A stretch of 47,065 nucleotides of DNA, from contig SKRM01000017.1 of NCBI GenBank assembly GCA_007118495.1, forward strand, positions 72,675 to 119,739. The letters run 5' to 3'. This document shows, piece after piece, positions 15,996-23,806 of the stretch (position 1 is its first letter; each line of letters opens with the position of its first letter). The notes under the pieces were generated by a model that had not been told where the DNA came from, searched no databases, and saw nothing but the letters and a program-made list of their open reading frames with translations. Origin of the DNA: Bacteroidales bacterium (lineage in GTDB: Bacteria; Bacteroidota; Bacteroidia; Bacteroidales; UBA7960). The translations under genes were made by a program, and so were the position numbers.

Positions 15996-17161
15996 GCTTT
16001 CACTACAGCCATTGGGCTGAGTTCAACAAGTATATCTACCAGATCTTTTTGCAACTCCATGACCTTGATTATGTCTTTGTAGGCACTTGAGGCCTCCTCA
16101 AGGTCACGCTGAGATCTTATGGCATGAAGGATCCCTTTACTTTCGAGTTTCCTGACCTCATCGTGCAGGTTCAATGTCTTTATGGCATGCTTGCGTCCCA
16201 TAGTCCGGCCTGCCCCGTGCGAACAGCTCTCAAAACTATCGCGGTTGCCTTTGCCCTTTACAATGTAACTGTTGGTCCCCTGGCTGCCGGGAATAATACC
16301 TGTGGTGTCTTTCGTAGCCTTGGTGGCACCTTTGCGATGCACAACAACATCCTGATCAAAATGCCTTTCAAATGCAGCATAATTATGTGCGATATTGATC
16401 ATGGGTGCGCAATTAAATGGTTTACCCAATATAGACTCCATGGCCCCAAGCGCCCTTTCCATCATCAGTTTCCTGCTGGCATAGGCAAACTTGACGCAAA
16501 ACCGCATCTCGGCAATATACTGTTTACCTTCTTCACTGTCAAGTTGAAGGTAGGCAAGTTGGTGGGCCCGGGGCACCGGGCTTTTCATCTGATCATTAAG
16601 CCTGGTGGCTATACGGTTATAATGATCGGCCACTTGTTTGCCCACATTCCTGCTGCCTGAATGAACCATCACCCAGATAAGCCCATCAGAGCCTTTCTGA
16701 ATTTCGATAAAATGATTTCCTCCCCCAAGGGTTCCCAACTGCCTGGTAGCACTCTCGTATTCACGCCTAACCACCGTCATGGGTAAATCATCACTGACTT
16801 CAGGCATGAGCGATCTGTTTTGACTTTTCTTGTGGTGGTTATGGCCCAGGGGTATTCTTGATCTGATAACCTCAAGAATTTTTCGCAGATGCACAGTAGA
16901 TATTTCCCTAACATCAGTTTGAACAGCACACATCCCACATCCAATATCCACACCTACCGCATTGGGAACAATCACCTCTCTGGTTGCCATAATACCTCCT
17001 ATGGGCATACCAAATCCCTGATGACAATCGGGCATCAGGGCGATATGGCGAAAAGCATAAGGAAAATTAGCCAGATTGACTGCTTGTTCCATGGCTCCAT
17101 CCTCAACATCATCCAGCCACATTTTAATGGGCAGCTTTCCGGTTAATACTTCTTTTACCAT
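15992..17161 (-). CDS. rtcB: RtcB-family RNA-splicing ligase
   Basis: Joins RNA 2',3'-cyclic phosphate (or 3'-phosphate) ends to 5'-OH ends using GTP and Mn. The 389-residue product has the family blocks MPDCHQGFGMPIGG, GVDIGCGMCAVQTDV (metal Cys), GHNHHKK, LGTLGGGNHFIEIQ, HSGSRNVGKQVADHYN and SHGAGRTMGRKHA with the guanylylated His. Length fits the short bacterial clade rather than the roughly 480-residue archaeal form. The frame stays open 209 codons upstream on the strand opposite the YchF-like gene, but the ATG at 17161 gives MVKEVLTGKLPIKMWLDD, the expected N-terminus. No RtcA, archease or CARF regulator is nearby. It lies convergent to the NYN-cold-shock nuclease and divergent from the YchF-like GTPase. 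Confidence 0.94.
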   Translation of the reverse strand: MVKEVLTGKLPIKMWLDDVEDGAMEQAVNLANFPYAFRHIALMPDCHQGFGMPIGGIMATREVIVPNAVGVDIGCGMCAVQTDVREISTVHLRKILEVIRSRIPLGHNHHKKSQNRSLMPEVSDDLPMTVVRREYESATRQLGTLGGGNHFIEIQKGSDGLIWVMVHSGSRNVGKQVADHYNRIATRLNDQMKSPVPRAHQLAYLQLDSEEGKQYIAEMRFCVKFAYASRKLMMERALGAMESILGKPFNCAPMINIAHNYAAFERHFDQDVVVHRKGATKATKDTTGIIPGSQGTNSYIVKGKGNRDSFESCSHGAGRTMGRKHAIKTLNLHDEVRKLESKGILHAIRSQRDLEEASSAYKDIIKVMELQKDLVDILVELSPMAVVKA

Positions 17162-17294
17162 ACTGTCATTTTTAAAACAGAACTTTAAAATACGCAATAA
17201 TGTCAATATGGCCAAACCCTGAAACCTAATTCGCCCCGACATGAAATCTGCATGAAGGTTTTTTGTAACTTCGCGAGCTGAAAAAAATATACTT

Positions 17295-18380
17295 ATGGCA
17301 TTACAATGTGGTATCGTCGGCATAGCCGGATCAGGTAAAACGACCCTGTTTAATTCCCTTTCACGTGGTAAAGGCGTATCCGGACAAATGCCGGGTCGGA
17401 TTAACCTGGGGCAATTCGATGTTCCTGATCCAAGACTTGAAGCCCTGGCAAAGGTGGTAAATCCCCAAAAAGTAGTTCCAACCACAGTGAACATCATCGA
17501 CATCCCCGGCCTGATGAAAGGGGCAAGCAAGATAAAGGGAGGCAACCAGTTTTTGTCTGACATCAGGCAAACCGATGCCATCATACATGTATTGCGTTGT
17601 TTTGACGACGATACAGTACCCCATATGGAGGGGTCAGTAAATCCGGTAAGAGACAAGGAAATTATTGATCTTGAGCTTGTCACCAGAGACATGGAAAGCC
17701 TTGAAAAGAAAATTGACCGGCTGTCAAAACTGGCTGCTGTGGGCGATAAGGATGCAAAAAAATCTATGGAAGTATTGAAAGCACTCATGGACCATTTCGA
17801 AGATGGGCTGCCGGCAAGGACTTTCCCATTTCAAGAAGCTGACCGCACACTCATAGACGATTGTTTCCTGTTGACTATCAAGCCTGTTATTTATGTGTGC
17901 AATGTCGATGAAGCCGCTGCCAGAGAGGGAAATCACTACAGCGACGCGGTCAAAAAGTCTGTAGAGGGTGAAACCTGTGAAATGCTGATAGTCGCTGCCC
18001 TTGCCGAATCAGAAATTGCCACCCTTGAATCTGAAGATGACCGTATGGCATTTCTTCAAGACCTTGGCCTTGAAGAGCCGGCTGTGGATAAACTTATAAG
18101 GGCAGCATACAAAACATTACGACTTCAGACATTTTTTACCGAAGGCCCCAAAGAAGTGAGAGCATGGACCATCAGAGAAGGTACCCTGGCGCCCCGGGCA
18201 GCAAGCGTAATTCATTCAGACATGGAAAGAGGCTTTATCAGAGCCGAAGTTATGCGTGTTGAAGATTTTATTGCACTGGGTTCGGAGCATGCATGCAAGC
18301 AAGCGGGTAAATTCAGGATAGAAGGAAAAACGTATACGGTTCAGGACGGAGATATATTTCATGTCCGCTTCAACGTCTGA
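17295..18380 (+). CDS. YchF/OLA1-like ATPase with an altered P-loop
   Basis: 361 residues, the full YchF length. The C-terminal TGS domain is well conserved (TFFTEGPKEVRAWTIREGT, ERGFIRAEVMRVEDF, GKTYTVQDGDIFHVRFNV), as are the switch region IDIPGLMKGASK, IRQTDAIIHVLRCFDDD and the base-contact motif YVCNVDEA. The Walker A loop is G9-IAGSGKT-T17, where housekeeping YchF has GLPNVGKS. The following segment (GKGVSGQMPGRINLGQFDVPDP) also differs from the canonical NFPFCTIEPNVG stretch. YchF binds ATP and associates with ribosomes; this copy is probably a diverged paralogue, perhaps with changed nucleotide handling. Whether a canonical copy exists elsewhere in the genome is unknown. Confidence 0.86.
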   Translation: MALQCGIVGIAGSGKTTLFNSLSRGKGVSGQMPGRINLGQFDVPDPRLEALAKVVNPQKVVPTTVNIIDIPGLMKGASKIKGGNQFLSDIRQTDAIIHVLRCFDDDTVPHMEGSVNPVRDKEIIDLELVTRDMESLEKKIDRLSKLAAVGDKDAKKSMEVLKALMDHFEDGLPARTFPFQEADRTLIDDCFLLTIKPVIYVCNVDEAAAREGNHYSDAVKKSVEGETCEMLIVAALAESEIATLESEDDRMAFLQDLGLEEPAVDKLIRAAYKTLRLQTFFTEGPKEVRAWTIREGTLAPRAASVIHSDMERGFIRAEVMRVEDFIALGSEHACKQAGKFRIEGKTYTVQDGDIFHVRFNV

Positions 18381-18387
18381 TCAGTTT

Positions 18388-18765
18388 TCACTTCTCAAAA
18401 AAGTTTTTCAGCGAACCCAGGTAAAATTCTTTCCACCCTTCAAGCATATTTTCGTATGCTTCATCCGGAATGCCCTGATGATGAACCCTTATCTGTGTAT
18501 TTGATTTATCAGGAAAAAGTTCTATAAGTACCTCTGAGCTAAAATCTTCGCCAAAGAACCACAACTGCCGAATTGATTTCGCAGGTTCAAAGGCAATATT
18601 CTGTCCAACTATATAACCATCAAGCATGGAGAATGCCGATCCGGGTTCTTCACTCATCTCTGCGGGTTCACCTGTCCATAATTCAATGGTAAATGGGTTG
18701 GTAAGCGCCCGGTATACCTCTTCGGGGGTGGCTTTGATTTTTCGGTTTAAGGTAATTGTCTTCAT
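18388..18765 (-). CDS. SRPBCC/AHSA1-like domain protein
   Basis: A 125-residue single-domain protein of the START/AHSA1 superfamily. The N-terminus TLNRKIKATPEEVYRALTNPFTIELWTG gives the first strand and the helix-grip start; the C-terminal helix is NMLEGWKEFYLGSLKNFFEK. These small hydrophobic-pocket proteins bind unknown ligands or partners. It is convergent with the YchF-like gene (7-base gap) and 50 bases behind glgB on the same strand, so it may be co-transcribed with glgB. No specific function can be assigned. Confidence 0.85.
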   Translation of the reverse strand: MKTITLNRKIKATPEEVYRALTNPFTIELWTGEPAEMSEEPGSAFSMLDGYIVGQNIAFEPAKSIRQLWFFGEDFSSEVLIELFPDKSNTQIRVHHQGIPDEAYENMLEGWKEFYLGSLKNFFEK

Positions 18766-18815
18766 ATTTTACGCATTTAATGTAATTGCCTGTACTGCTC
18801 ATCTATCACTGATCT

Positions 18816-20822
18816 TCAATTGCCTTGCTTTTTGAGAACAATGCCTGACAGAGATGGTATATAAATTTGAAGGCATGACTTTCCGTTGTCATCAATTTCA
18901 ATTGTGTTATATTGCATGGATTCATCGAGCCGCCCCATGCCTCCGTAAAGTTTTGCATCTGTGTTGAGCACAACAGAGTATTTTCCCCGGGCCAAATGGT
19001 TGATAGCATATCCTTCATATGACCTGAAATGACTGAAGTTGAATATAAATACCAGGTTGCCGCGGGCAAAAGCGAGCACCTGGTCAGCTACGTGCTCATG
19101 CAATAGTTTCACTTCAGTATGGCGAAAAATACCTGCCTCCGGACACAATGAGATCATGTTTTTGTCAAATTTGGCCAACAGGTGGTATTTCAGGTCGGGG
19201 TTATCAACAAGACTCCATTGGCGTCTCGCATAGTGGTACGACCAGTTATTGGCTTCTCTCGGAAAGTCGATCCATTCAGGGTGTCCGAACTCATTGCCCA
19301 TAAAATTCAGGTATCCATTTCCGGCTGTAGAAAATGTAATTAACCTGATTATTTTATGGAGGGCCATTCCATTGTCAACCACAATATTACGACTATGTGT
19401 ATGCATATCGAAATACATATCCTTGTCCATGAGCCAAAATATGATGGTTTTGTCTCCCACCATGGCCTGATCATGTGATTCGGCATAATGAATGGTCTTT
19501 TCTTCAGCTCTTTTTGAGGTAAGCTGATGAAACAACTCTCCCACATGCCAAAACTCCAATTTCTTTTCTTTGATGTTACGAATCCAGAAATCGGGGACGC
19601 CCATGGCCAACCTGTAGTCAAAGCCTATGCCGCCCAGCTTGACAGGTACAGCCAAACCAGGCATACCGCTCATTTCTTCAGCAATGCTAATTGCTCCAGG
19701 ACTGAACTCATGAATGAGTTTATTGGCAAGATACAGATAGACAATGGCATCCTCATCCTGATTCAGGTTATAATATTGATTATACGATACAAAATCCGTA
19801 CCCAGCCCATGATCAAGATACAGCATACTGGTGACACCATCAAAACGAAAACCGTCAAATCGAAATTCTTCAAGCCAGTAGCGGCAGTTTGACAAAAGAA
19901 AGTGCAGCACCTCATCTTTGCTGTAATCAAAACACCTTGAATCCCATGCAGGATGGTCTCCCCTTGGCCCGTCATGGAAAAACTGATAATAGGTTCCATC
20001 ATATCTGCTGATACCCTCCACCTCATTTTTTACTGCGTGCGAATGAACGATATCCATAACCACATGCATTCCCAGTTTATGGGCATCATCGACAAGGGCT
20101 TTTAACTCTTCAGGAGTTCCAAACCTGCCTGAAGGGGCAAAGAAACTACTCACATGGTAACCAAAAGACCCGTAATATGGATGTTCCTGAACAGCCATAA
20201 GCTGGATAACATTGTATCCGGCATTTGCAATACGGGGCAACTGGTGCATTCTGAATTCTTCCCAACTGCCTACCTTGTATTCTTCAGTAGCCATGCCCAC
20301 ATGGGCCTCATATATACAGGGGCAATCAGGCTGAACCACCATCTGTGTGTTTTTCCAGACGTATGGATTGGGCGGGTCCCAGACCTGGGCATTGAAAATA
20401 TGGGTTACAGGATCCTGAACCACCCTTTTCGCCCAGGCCGGAATACGGTCGCCTGAGCCACCATTCCAACAAATGTGCAACTTATATAAATCTCCGTGCG
20501 AAAGCAATCCTTCGGGGATATTGATCTCCCATTTACCACCCTCAAGCCTTGTCATTGAAAAATCGACTGAAGGAACCCAGGCAGAAAATTCTCCTATAAC
20601 GAAAACAGCTGTTGCATTGGGTGCCCACTCTCTCATAACCCATGAATTACCATCCCGGTGTAATCCGAAATAATGGTGCCCAATGGCAAAATCTGACAGT
20701 TTTCGACTTTGCCCCAACAGATTTTTCTCCTTTACATATGCTTTTTTTAAACGACCAGTTATGGTAGGAGCGTGAGGCAACAGGTATGGATCGTTTTTAA
20801 CGTAATCAGGGGTGAATGTCAT
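18816..20822 (-). CDS. glgB: 1,4-alpha-glucan branching enzyme
   Basis: Introduces alpha-1,6 branches into glycogen-like polymers in the cytoplasm. The 668-residue chain has an N-terminal CBM48 region (about 60-150, HYFGLHRDGNSWVMREWAPNA), a GH13 barrel with EHPYYGSFGYHVSSFFAPS, MDIVHSHAVKN, catalytic nucleophile Asp328 in GFRFDGVTSM, acid/base Glu in SIAEEMSGMPG, and YAESHDQAMVGDKT, then a C-terminal beta domain ending near LKKQG. The MLYLDHGLGTDF motif and N-terminal layout resemble the eukaryote-like (GH13_8) branching enzymes that are common in Bacteroidota. No other glycogen genes are in the window; the small SRPBCC gene follows. Confidence 0.95.
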   Translation of the reverse strand: MTFTPDYVKNDPYLLPHAPTITGRLKKAYVKEKNLLGQSRKLSDFAIGHHYFGLHRDGNSWVMREWAPNATAVFVIGEFSAWVPSVDFSMTRLEGGKWEINIPEGLLSHGDLYKLHICWNGGSGDRIPAWAKRVVQDPVTHIFNAQVWDPPNPYVWKNTQMVVQPDCPCIYEAHVGMATEEYKVGSWEEFRMHQLPRIANAGYNVIQLMAVQEHPYYGSFGYHVSSFFAPSGRFGTPEELKALVDDAHKLGMHVVMDIVHSHAVKNEVEGISRYDGTYYQFFHDGPRGDHPAWDSRCFDYSKDEVLHFLLSNCRYWLEEFRFDGFRFDGVTSMLYLDHGLGTDFVSYNQYYNLNQDEDAIVYLYLANKLIHEFSPGAISIAEEMSGMPGLAVPVKLGGIGFDYRLAMGVPDFWIRNIKEKKLEFWHVGELFHQLTSKRAEEKTIHYAESHDQAMVGDKTIIFWLMDKDMYFDMHTHSRNIVVDNGMALHKIIRLITFSTAGNGYLNFMGNEFGHPEWIDFPREANNWSYHYARRQWSLVDNPDLKYHLLAKFDKNMISLCPEAGIFRHTEVKLLHEHVADQVLAFARGNLVFIFNFSHFRSYEGYAINHLARGKYSVVLNTDAKLYGGMGRLDESMQYNTIEIDDNGKSCLQIYIPSLSGIVLKKQGN

Positions 20823-20935
20823 GGCTTTTCAAGAAGTAAAAACTAAAAATAATACAAATTTTCGGGTATACATAAAACCAGTGATTTTTTAGCCGGCGAT
20901 ACCCCAAATACCCGGGCCAAAGACGAAAAAATATA

Positions 20936-20943
20936 TACCTTTG
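20936..20943 (+). promoter_or_regulatory. Putative -7 box (TACCTTTG) for the feo operon
   Basis: TATACCTTTGCA is a very typical Bacteroidota -7 context (TAnnTTTG). It lies 49 bases before the feoAB ATG. No TTTG at 19-21 bases upstream. Confidence 0.42.
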
Positions 20944-20992
20944 CACTGTCTTAATTCAATCTGAATAAAAACTACATAACATATACTAGCTT

Positions 20993-23515
20993 ATGACTTT
21001 GCTAGACCTCCGGAATGGTGAAAAGGGAATTATTACCAAGGTAAAGGGTCGCGGTGCGTTCAGAAAAAGGATCATTGAAATGGGCTTTGTTGTCGGCAAA
21101 TCAGTCGAGGTCATAAAAAAGGCTCCATTACGTGACCCCATTGAGTACAGCATCATGGGATACAATGTGTCTCTCAGGCAAAGTGAATCAAGGCTCATTG
21201 AAGTTATACCCGAAAAAGATTTCAGGCCATCAAAAGACCAGGATTTTGGAGGTGTGCTCTATAGTGAAAAAACAACCACCTTCCGCAAACCTGGCAGTAT
21301 TGTTAATGTTGGGCTGGTAGGCAATCCGAACAGTGGTAAAACAACATTTTTCAATTATGCTTCAGGTTCAAGGGAACGGGTAGGGAATTACAGTGGTGTT
21401 ACCGTTGACTCAAAAGAAGCATATTATCTGCAGAATGGCTATCGTTTCAATATCACCGACCTTCCCGGAACCTACTCCATTTCGGCCTATACTCCTGAAG
21501 AGATCTTTGTCAGGGAGTTTATCACCGACAAATTACCTGATGTTGTAGTCAATATCGTTGATGCCTCAAACCTCGAACGCAACCTTTACCTGACCACCCA
21601 GCTCATTGATATGGACATCAAGGTTGTCATGGTACTGAACATGTACGATGAAATGCAAAATCGTGGTGATGTGCTCGATTACGAAAACCTTGGGCGCATG
21701 ATCGGCATACCGGTTGTACCAACAATAAGTTCAAAGGGCAAAGGTATCAGAGAAGTATTTGACAAAGTGATAGAGGTTTTTGAAGACAGAGATGAAACCC
21801 TTCGTCACATCCATATAAATTACGGTGACTCTGTTGAACGATCACTGAAAAACATCCAGCATCATATTAAAGCTGAGGGCAATGAGCACCTTACTGACCT
21901 TGTCTCATCCAGATTCCTTTCAATCAAATTGCTGGAACATGATAAAGAGGCCATCAGGCAGATTCAACAGGCATGTCACAACAATGTCCGGATTCTTCAA
22001 ACCGTCAATGATGAAATTGAAAAGCTGGAAAAAGAGTTTGGAGAGCCTCCTGAGTCGCTGATAACTGACCTGAAATACGGATTTATTTCAGGGGCACTCA
22101 AAGAAACCCTCAAGCCAGGCATCACAGACAAGCGAAAAACCACTAAAGCCGTAGACACGCTTTTGACCCACAAATTGTTGGGCATTCCGGTTTTCTTGTT
22201 TTTCATGTGGGTAATGTTTTCAGCCACCTTTTTCCTGGGAAGTTACCCAATGGACTGGCTGGAGTCGGGTGTAGAAAGCCTTTCAGCATCACTTGACACC
22301 CACATGCAACCCGGCCCATTAAAAGATCTGCTTATCAATGGGATTATAAGCGGAGTAGGTGGTGTTCTGGTATTCCTGCCCAACATCATGATATTGTTTT
22401 TCTTCATCAGCCTGATGGAAGATACTGGCTATATGTCAAGGGCAGTTTTTATCATGGACAAAGCCATGCACAAAATTGGTCTCCATGGCAAGTCTTTTAT
22501 TCCACTGCTTATGGGTTTTGGCTGCAATGTTCCTGCCATCATGGCCACCCGGACTTTATCCAGCCGTAATGACAGGATGCTTACCATGCTGATCAATCCA
22601 TTCATCTCTTGCAGTGCCAGATTGCCCATTTACGTCTTGTTTATTTCAGCTTTTTTTGCCGAATACCAGGGCACCATGCTGTTTATCATATATGCTGTCG
22701 GGATTCTGGTAGCCATTGCGATGGCCCTACTGCTCAAAAGAATTCTGTTCCGTACCGAAGAAGCGCCTTTTGTCATGGAGCTCCCCCCTTACCGAACACC
22801 TACTCTGCGCACCACCACCAGACATATGTGGGGCAAAGCCGTCCATTACCTGAGAAAGATCAGTGGGATCATTCTCATTGCATCTATTATTATATGGGCA
22901 CTGGGGTACTTCCCAAACGGGGGCTCATATACCCTGCAGACAGAGCAGCAGGCTGCCAGTATCGAAGCGGCATTTGAAGAGCAGTTTGCACAAATTTCAC
23001 CCGAGGATAGTGTGGCCAGGCATGAGGTTATGGACAGCCGTATTGCCGCCCTTCAAAACCTTGAAGCCGCAAGCCGGGTTGAAAGACAAGAAAACAGTTA
23101 TATCGGATATATAGGCAAAACCCTCCACCCTCTCATGGCACCTCTGGGTTTTGACTGGAAAATGACCATCAGCATACTTTCAGGTGTTGCTGCAAAAGAA
23201 ATTGTCGTCAGCACAATTGCCGTGCTTTATCAGGTAGATGAATCTGTCCAGACCCACAGCCAGGGACTGGTTGAGAAAATTCAAAATCAAACTTACACAT
23301 CAGGGCCAAAAACCGGAGAGCCCATTTTTACTCCCCTTGTTGCTTTGTCGTTCATGCTGTTCGTATTGCTGTATTTTCCATGTATTGGGGTTATCGCTAC
23401 CATCAGCAAAGAATCTGGCCACTGGAAATGGGGTTTGTTTACCATCGCATATACGACCCTGATAGCATGGGGGGTGTCTTTTATTGTTTACCAAACCGGA
23501 AACCTGTTGTTTTAA
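20993..23515 (+). CDS. feoB: Ferrous iron transporter FeoA-FeoB fusion
   Basis: Imports Fe(II) across the inner membrane. The 840-residue product starts with a FeoA SH3-like domain (about residues 1-75, MTLLDLRNGEKGIITKVKGR, MGFVVGKSVEVIKKAPL) joined to FeoB. The GTPase domain shows G1 at residues 110-117 (GNPNSGKT), G3 DLPGTYS and G4 NMYD; then come the switch-off helical region and membrane core with LLMGFGCNVPAI and a C-terminal GVAAKEIVVST helix. Fusion of FeoA and FeoB is common in Bacteroidota. The downstream gene, whose ATG starts one base after the stop, encodes the FeoB-associated Cys-rich peptide. Expression is probably iron- or redox-controlled, but I see no confident Fur box. Confidence 0.96.
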   Translation: MTLLDLRNGEKGIITKVKGRGAFRKRIIEMGFVVGKSVEVIKKAPLRDPIEYSIMGYNVSLRQSESRLIEVIPEKDFRPSKDQDFGGVLYSEKTTTFRKPGSIVNVGLVGNPNSGKTTFFNYASGSRERVGNYSGVTVDSKEAYYLQNGYRFNITDLPGTYSISAYTPEEIFVREFITDKLPDVVVNIVDASNLERNLYLTTQLIDMDIKVVMVLNMYDEMQNRGDVLDYENLGRMIGIPVVPTISSKGKGIREVFDKVIEVFEDRDETLRHIHINYGDSVERSLKNIQHHIKAEGNEHLTDLVSSRFLSIKLLEHDKEAIRQIQQACHNNVRILQTVNDEIEKLEKEFGEPPESLITDLKYGFISGALKETLKPGITDKRKTTKAVDTLLTHKLLGIPVFLFFMWVMFSATFFLGSYPMDWLESGVESLSASLDTHMQPGPLKDLLINGIISGVGGVLVFLPNIMILFFFISLMEDTGYMSRAVFIMDKAMHKIGLHGKSFIPLLMGFGCNVPAIMATRTLSSRNDRMLTMLINPFISCSARLPIYVLFISAFFAEYQGTMLFIIYAVGILVAIAMALLLKRILFRTEEAPFVMELPPYRTPTLRTTTRHMWGKAVHYLRKISGIILIASIIIWALGYFPNGGSYTLQTEQQAASIEAAFEEQFAQISPEDSVARHEVMDSRIAALQNLEAASRVERQENSYIGYIGKTLHPLMAPLGFDWKMTISILSGVAAKEIVVSTIAVLYQVDESVQTHSQGLVEKIQNQTYTSGPKTGEPIFTPLVALSFMLFVLLYFPCIGVIATISKESGHWKWGLFTIAYTTLIAWGVSFIVYQTGNLLF

Positions 23516-23516
23516 T

Positions 23517-23702
23517 ATGATTATTCAATGGATACTTACCATAGCCTTGCTGGCCGCGGCACTTGCTTTTGCAGTGGTACGCATTATCAGGTATTTTAAA
23601 AAGCCTGAGCCCGGACAGTCAACCTGCGAGCATTTTTCAGGTGATTGCGCTGCATGCCTCAAAAGCAGCCAGCCAGACAAAGATGATTGCCACCAGCCGT
23701 AA
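23517..23702 (+). CDS. FeoB-associated Cys-rich membrane protein
   Basis: A 61-residue protein that starts one base after the feoAB stop. An N-terminal membrane helix (IIQWILTIALLAAALAFAVVRII, about 2-24) is followed by basic RYFKK and a cytoplasmic tail with four Cys (CEH...CAACLK...C), matching the known FeoB-associated Cys-rich family. It is thought to aid Fe(II) handling at the FeoB pore, although its biochemical role is not settled. The operon spacing supports this. Confidence 0.85.
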   Translation: MIIQWILTIALLAAALAFAVVRIIRYFKKPEPGQSTCEHFSGDCAACLKSSQPDKDDCHQP

Positions 23703-23750
23703 TGCACGGCTTACATACCGAATATATGACCACCCATTTGTTTATTAGGC

Positions 23751-23779
23751 TTGCATAAACAAAAAATCCTTTAAATTTG
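23751..23779 (+). promoter_or_regulatory. Putative promoter for recQ
   Basis: TTG (23751-23753), 18 bases, then TAAATTTG (23772-23779), an exact -7 match. Transcription would begin near 23785, which bears on the choice of the recQ start codon. Confidence 0.45.
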
Positions 23780-23806
23780 GTTTATGGTGAACCAATTGAT
23801 ATTCTA

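Noticed and set aside
17162-17788. 209-codon upstream extension of the rtcB frame
   Set aside because: It is the antisense shadow of the YchF-like gene; low-complexity Ser/Pro-rich content and lacking homology. The ATG at 17161 gives the expected N-terminus.
23695-23711. Hairpin AGCCGT-AATGC-ACGGCT at the end of the FeoB-associated gene
   Set aside because: The stem is only 6 base pairs, overlaps the stop codon and has no T-tract; too weak to call a terminator.
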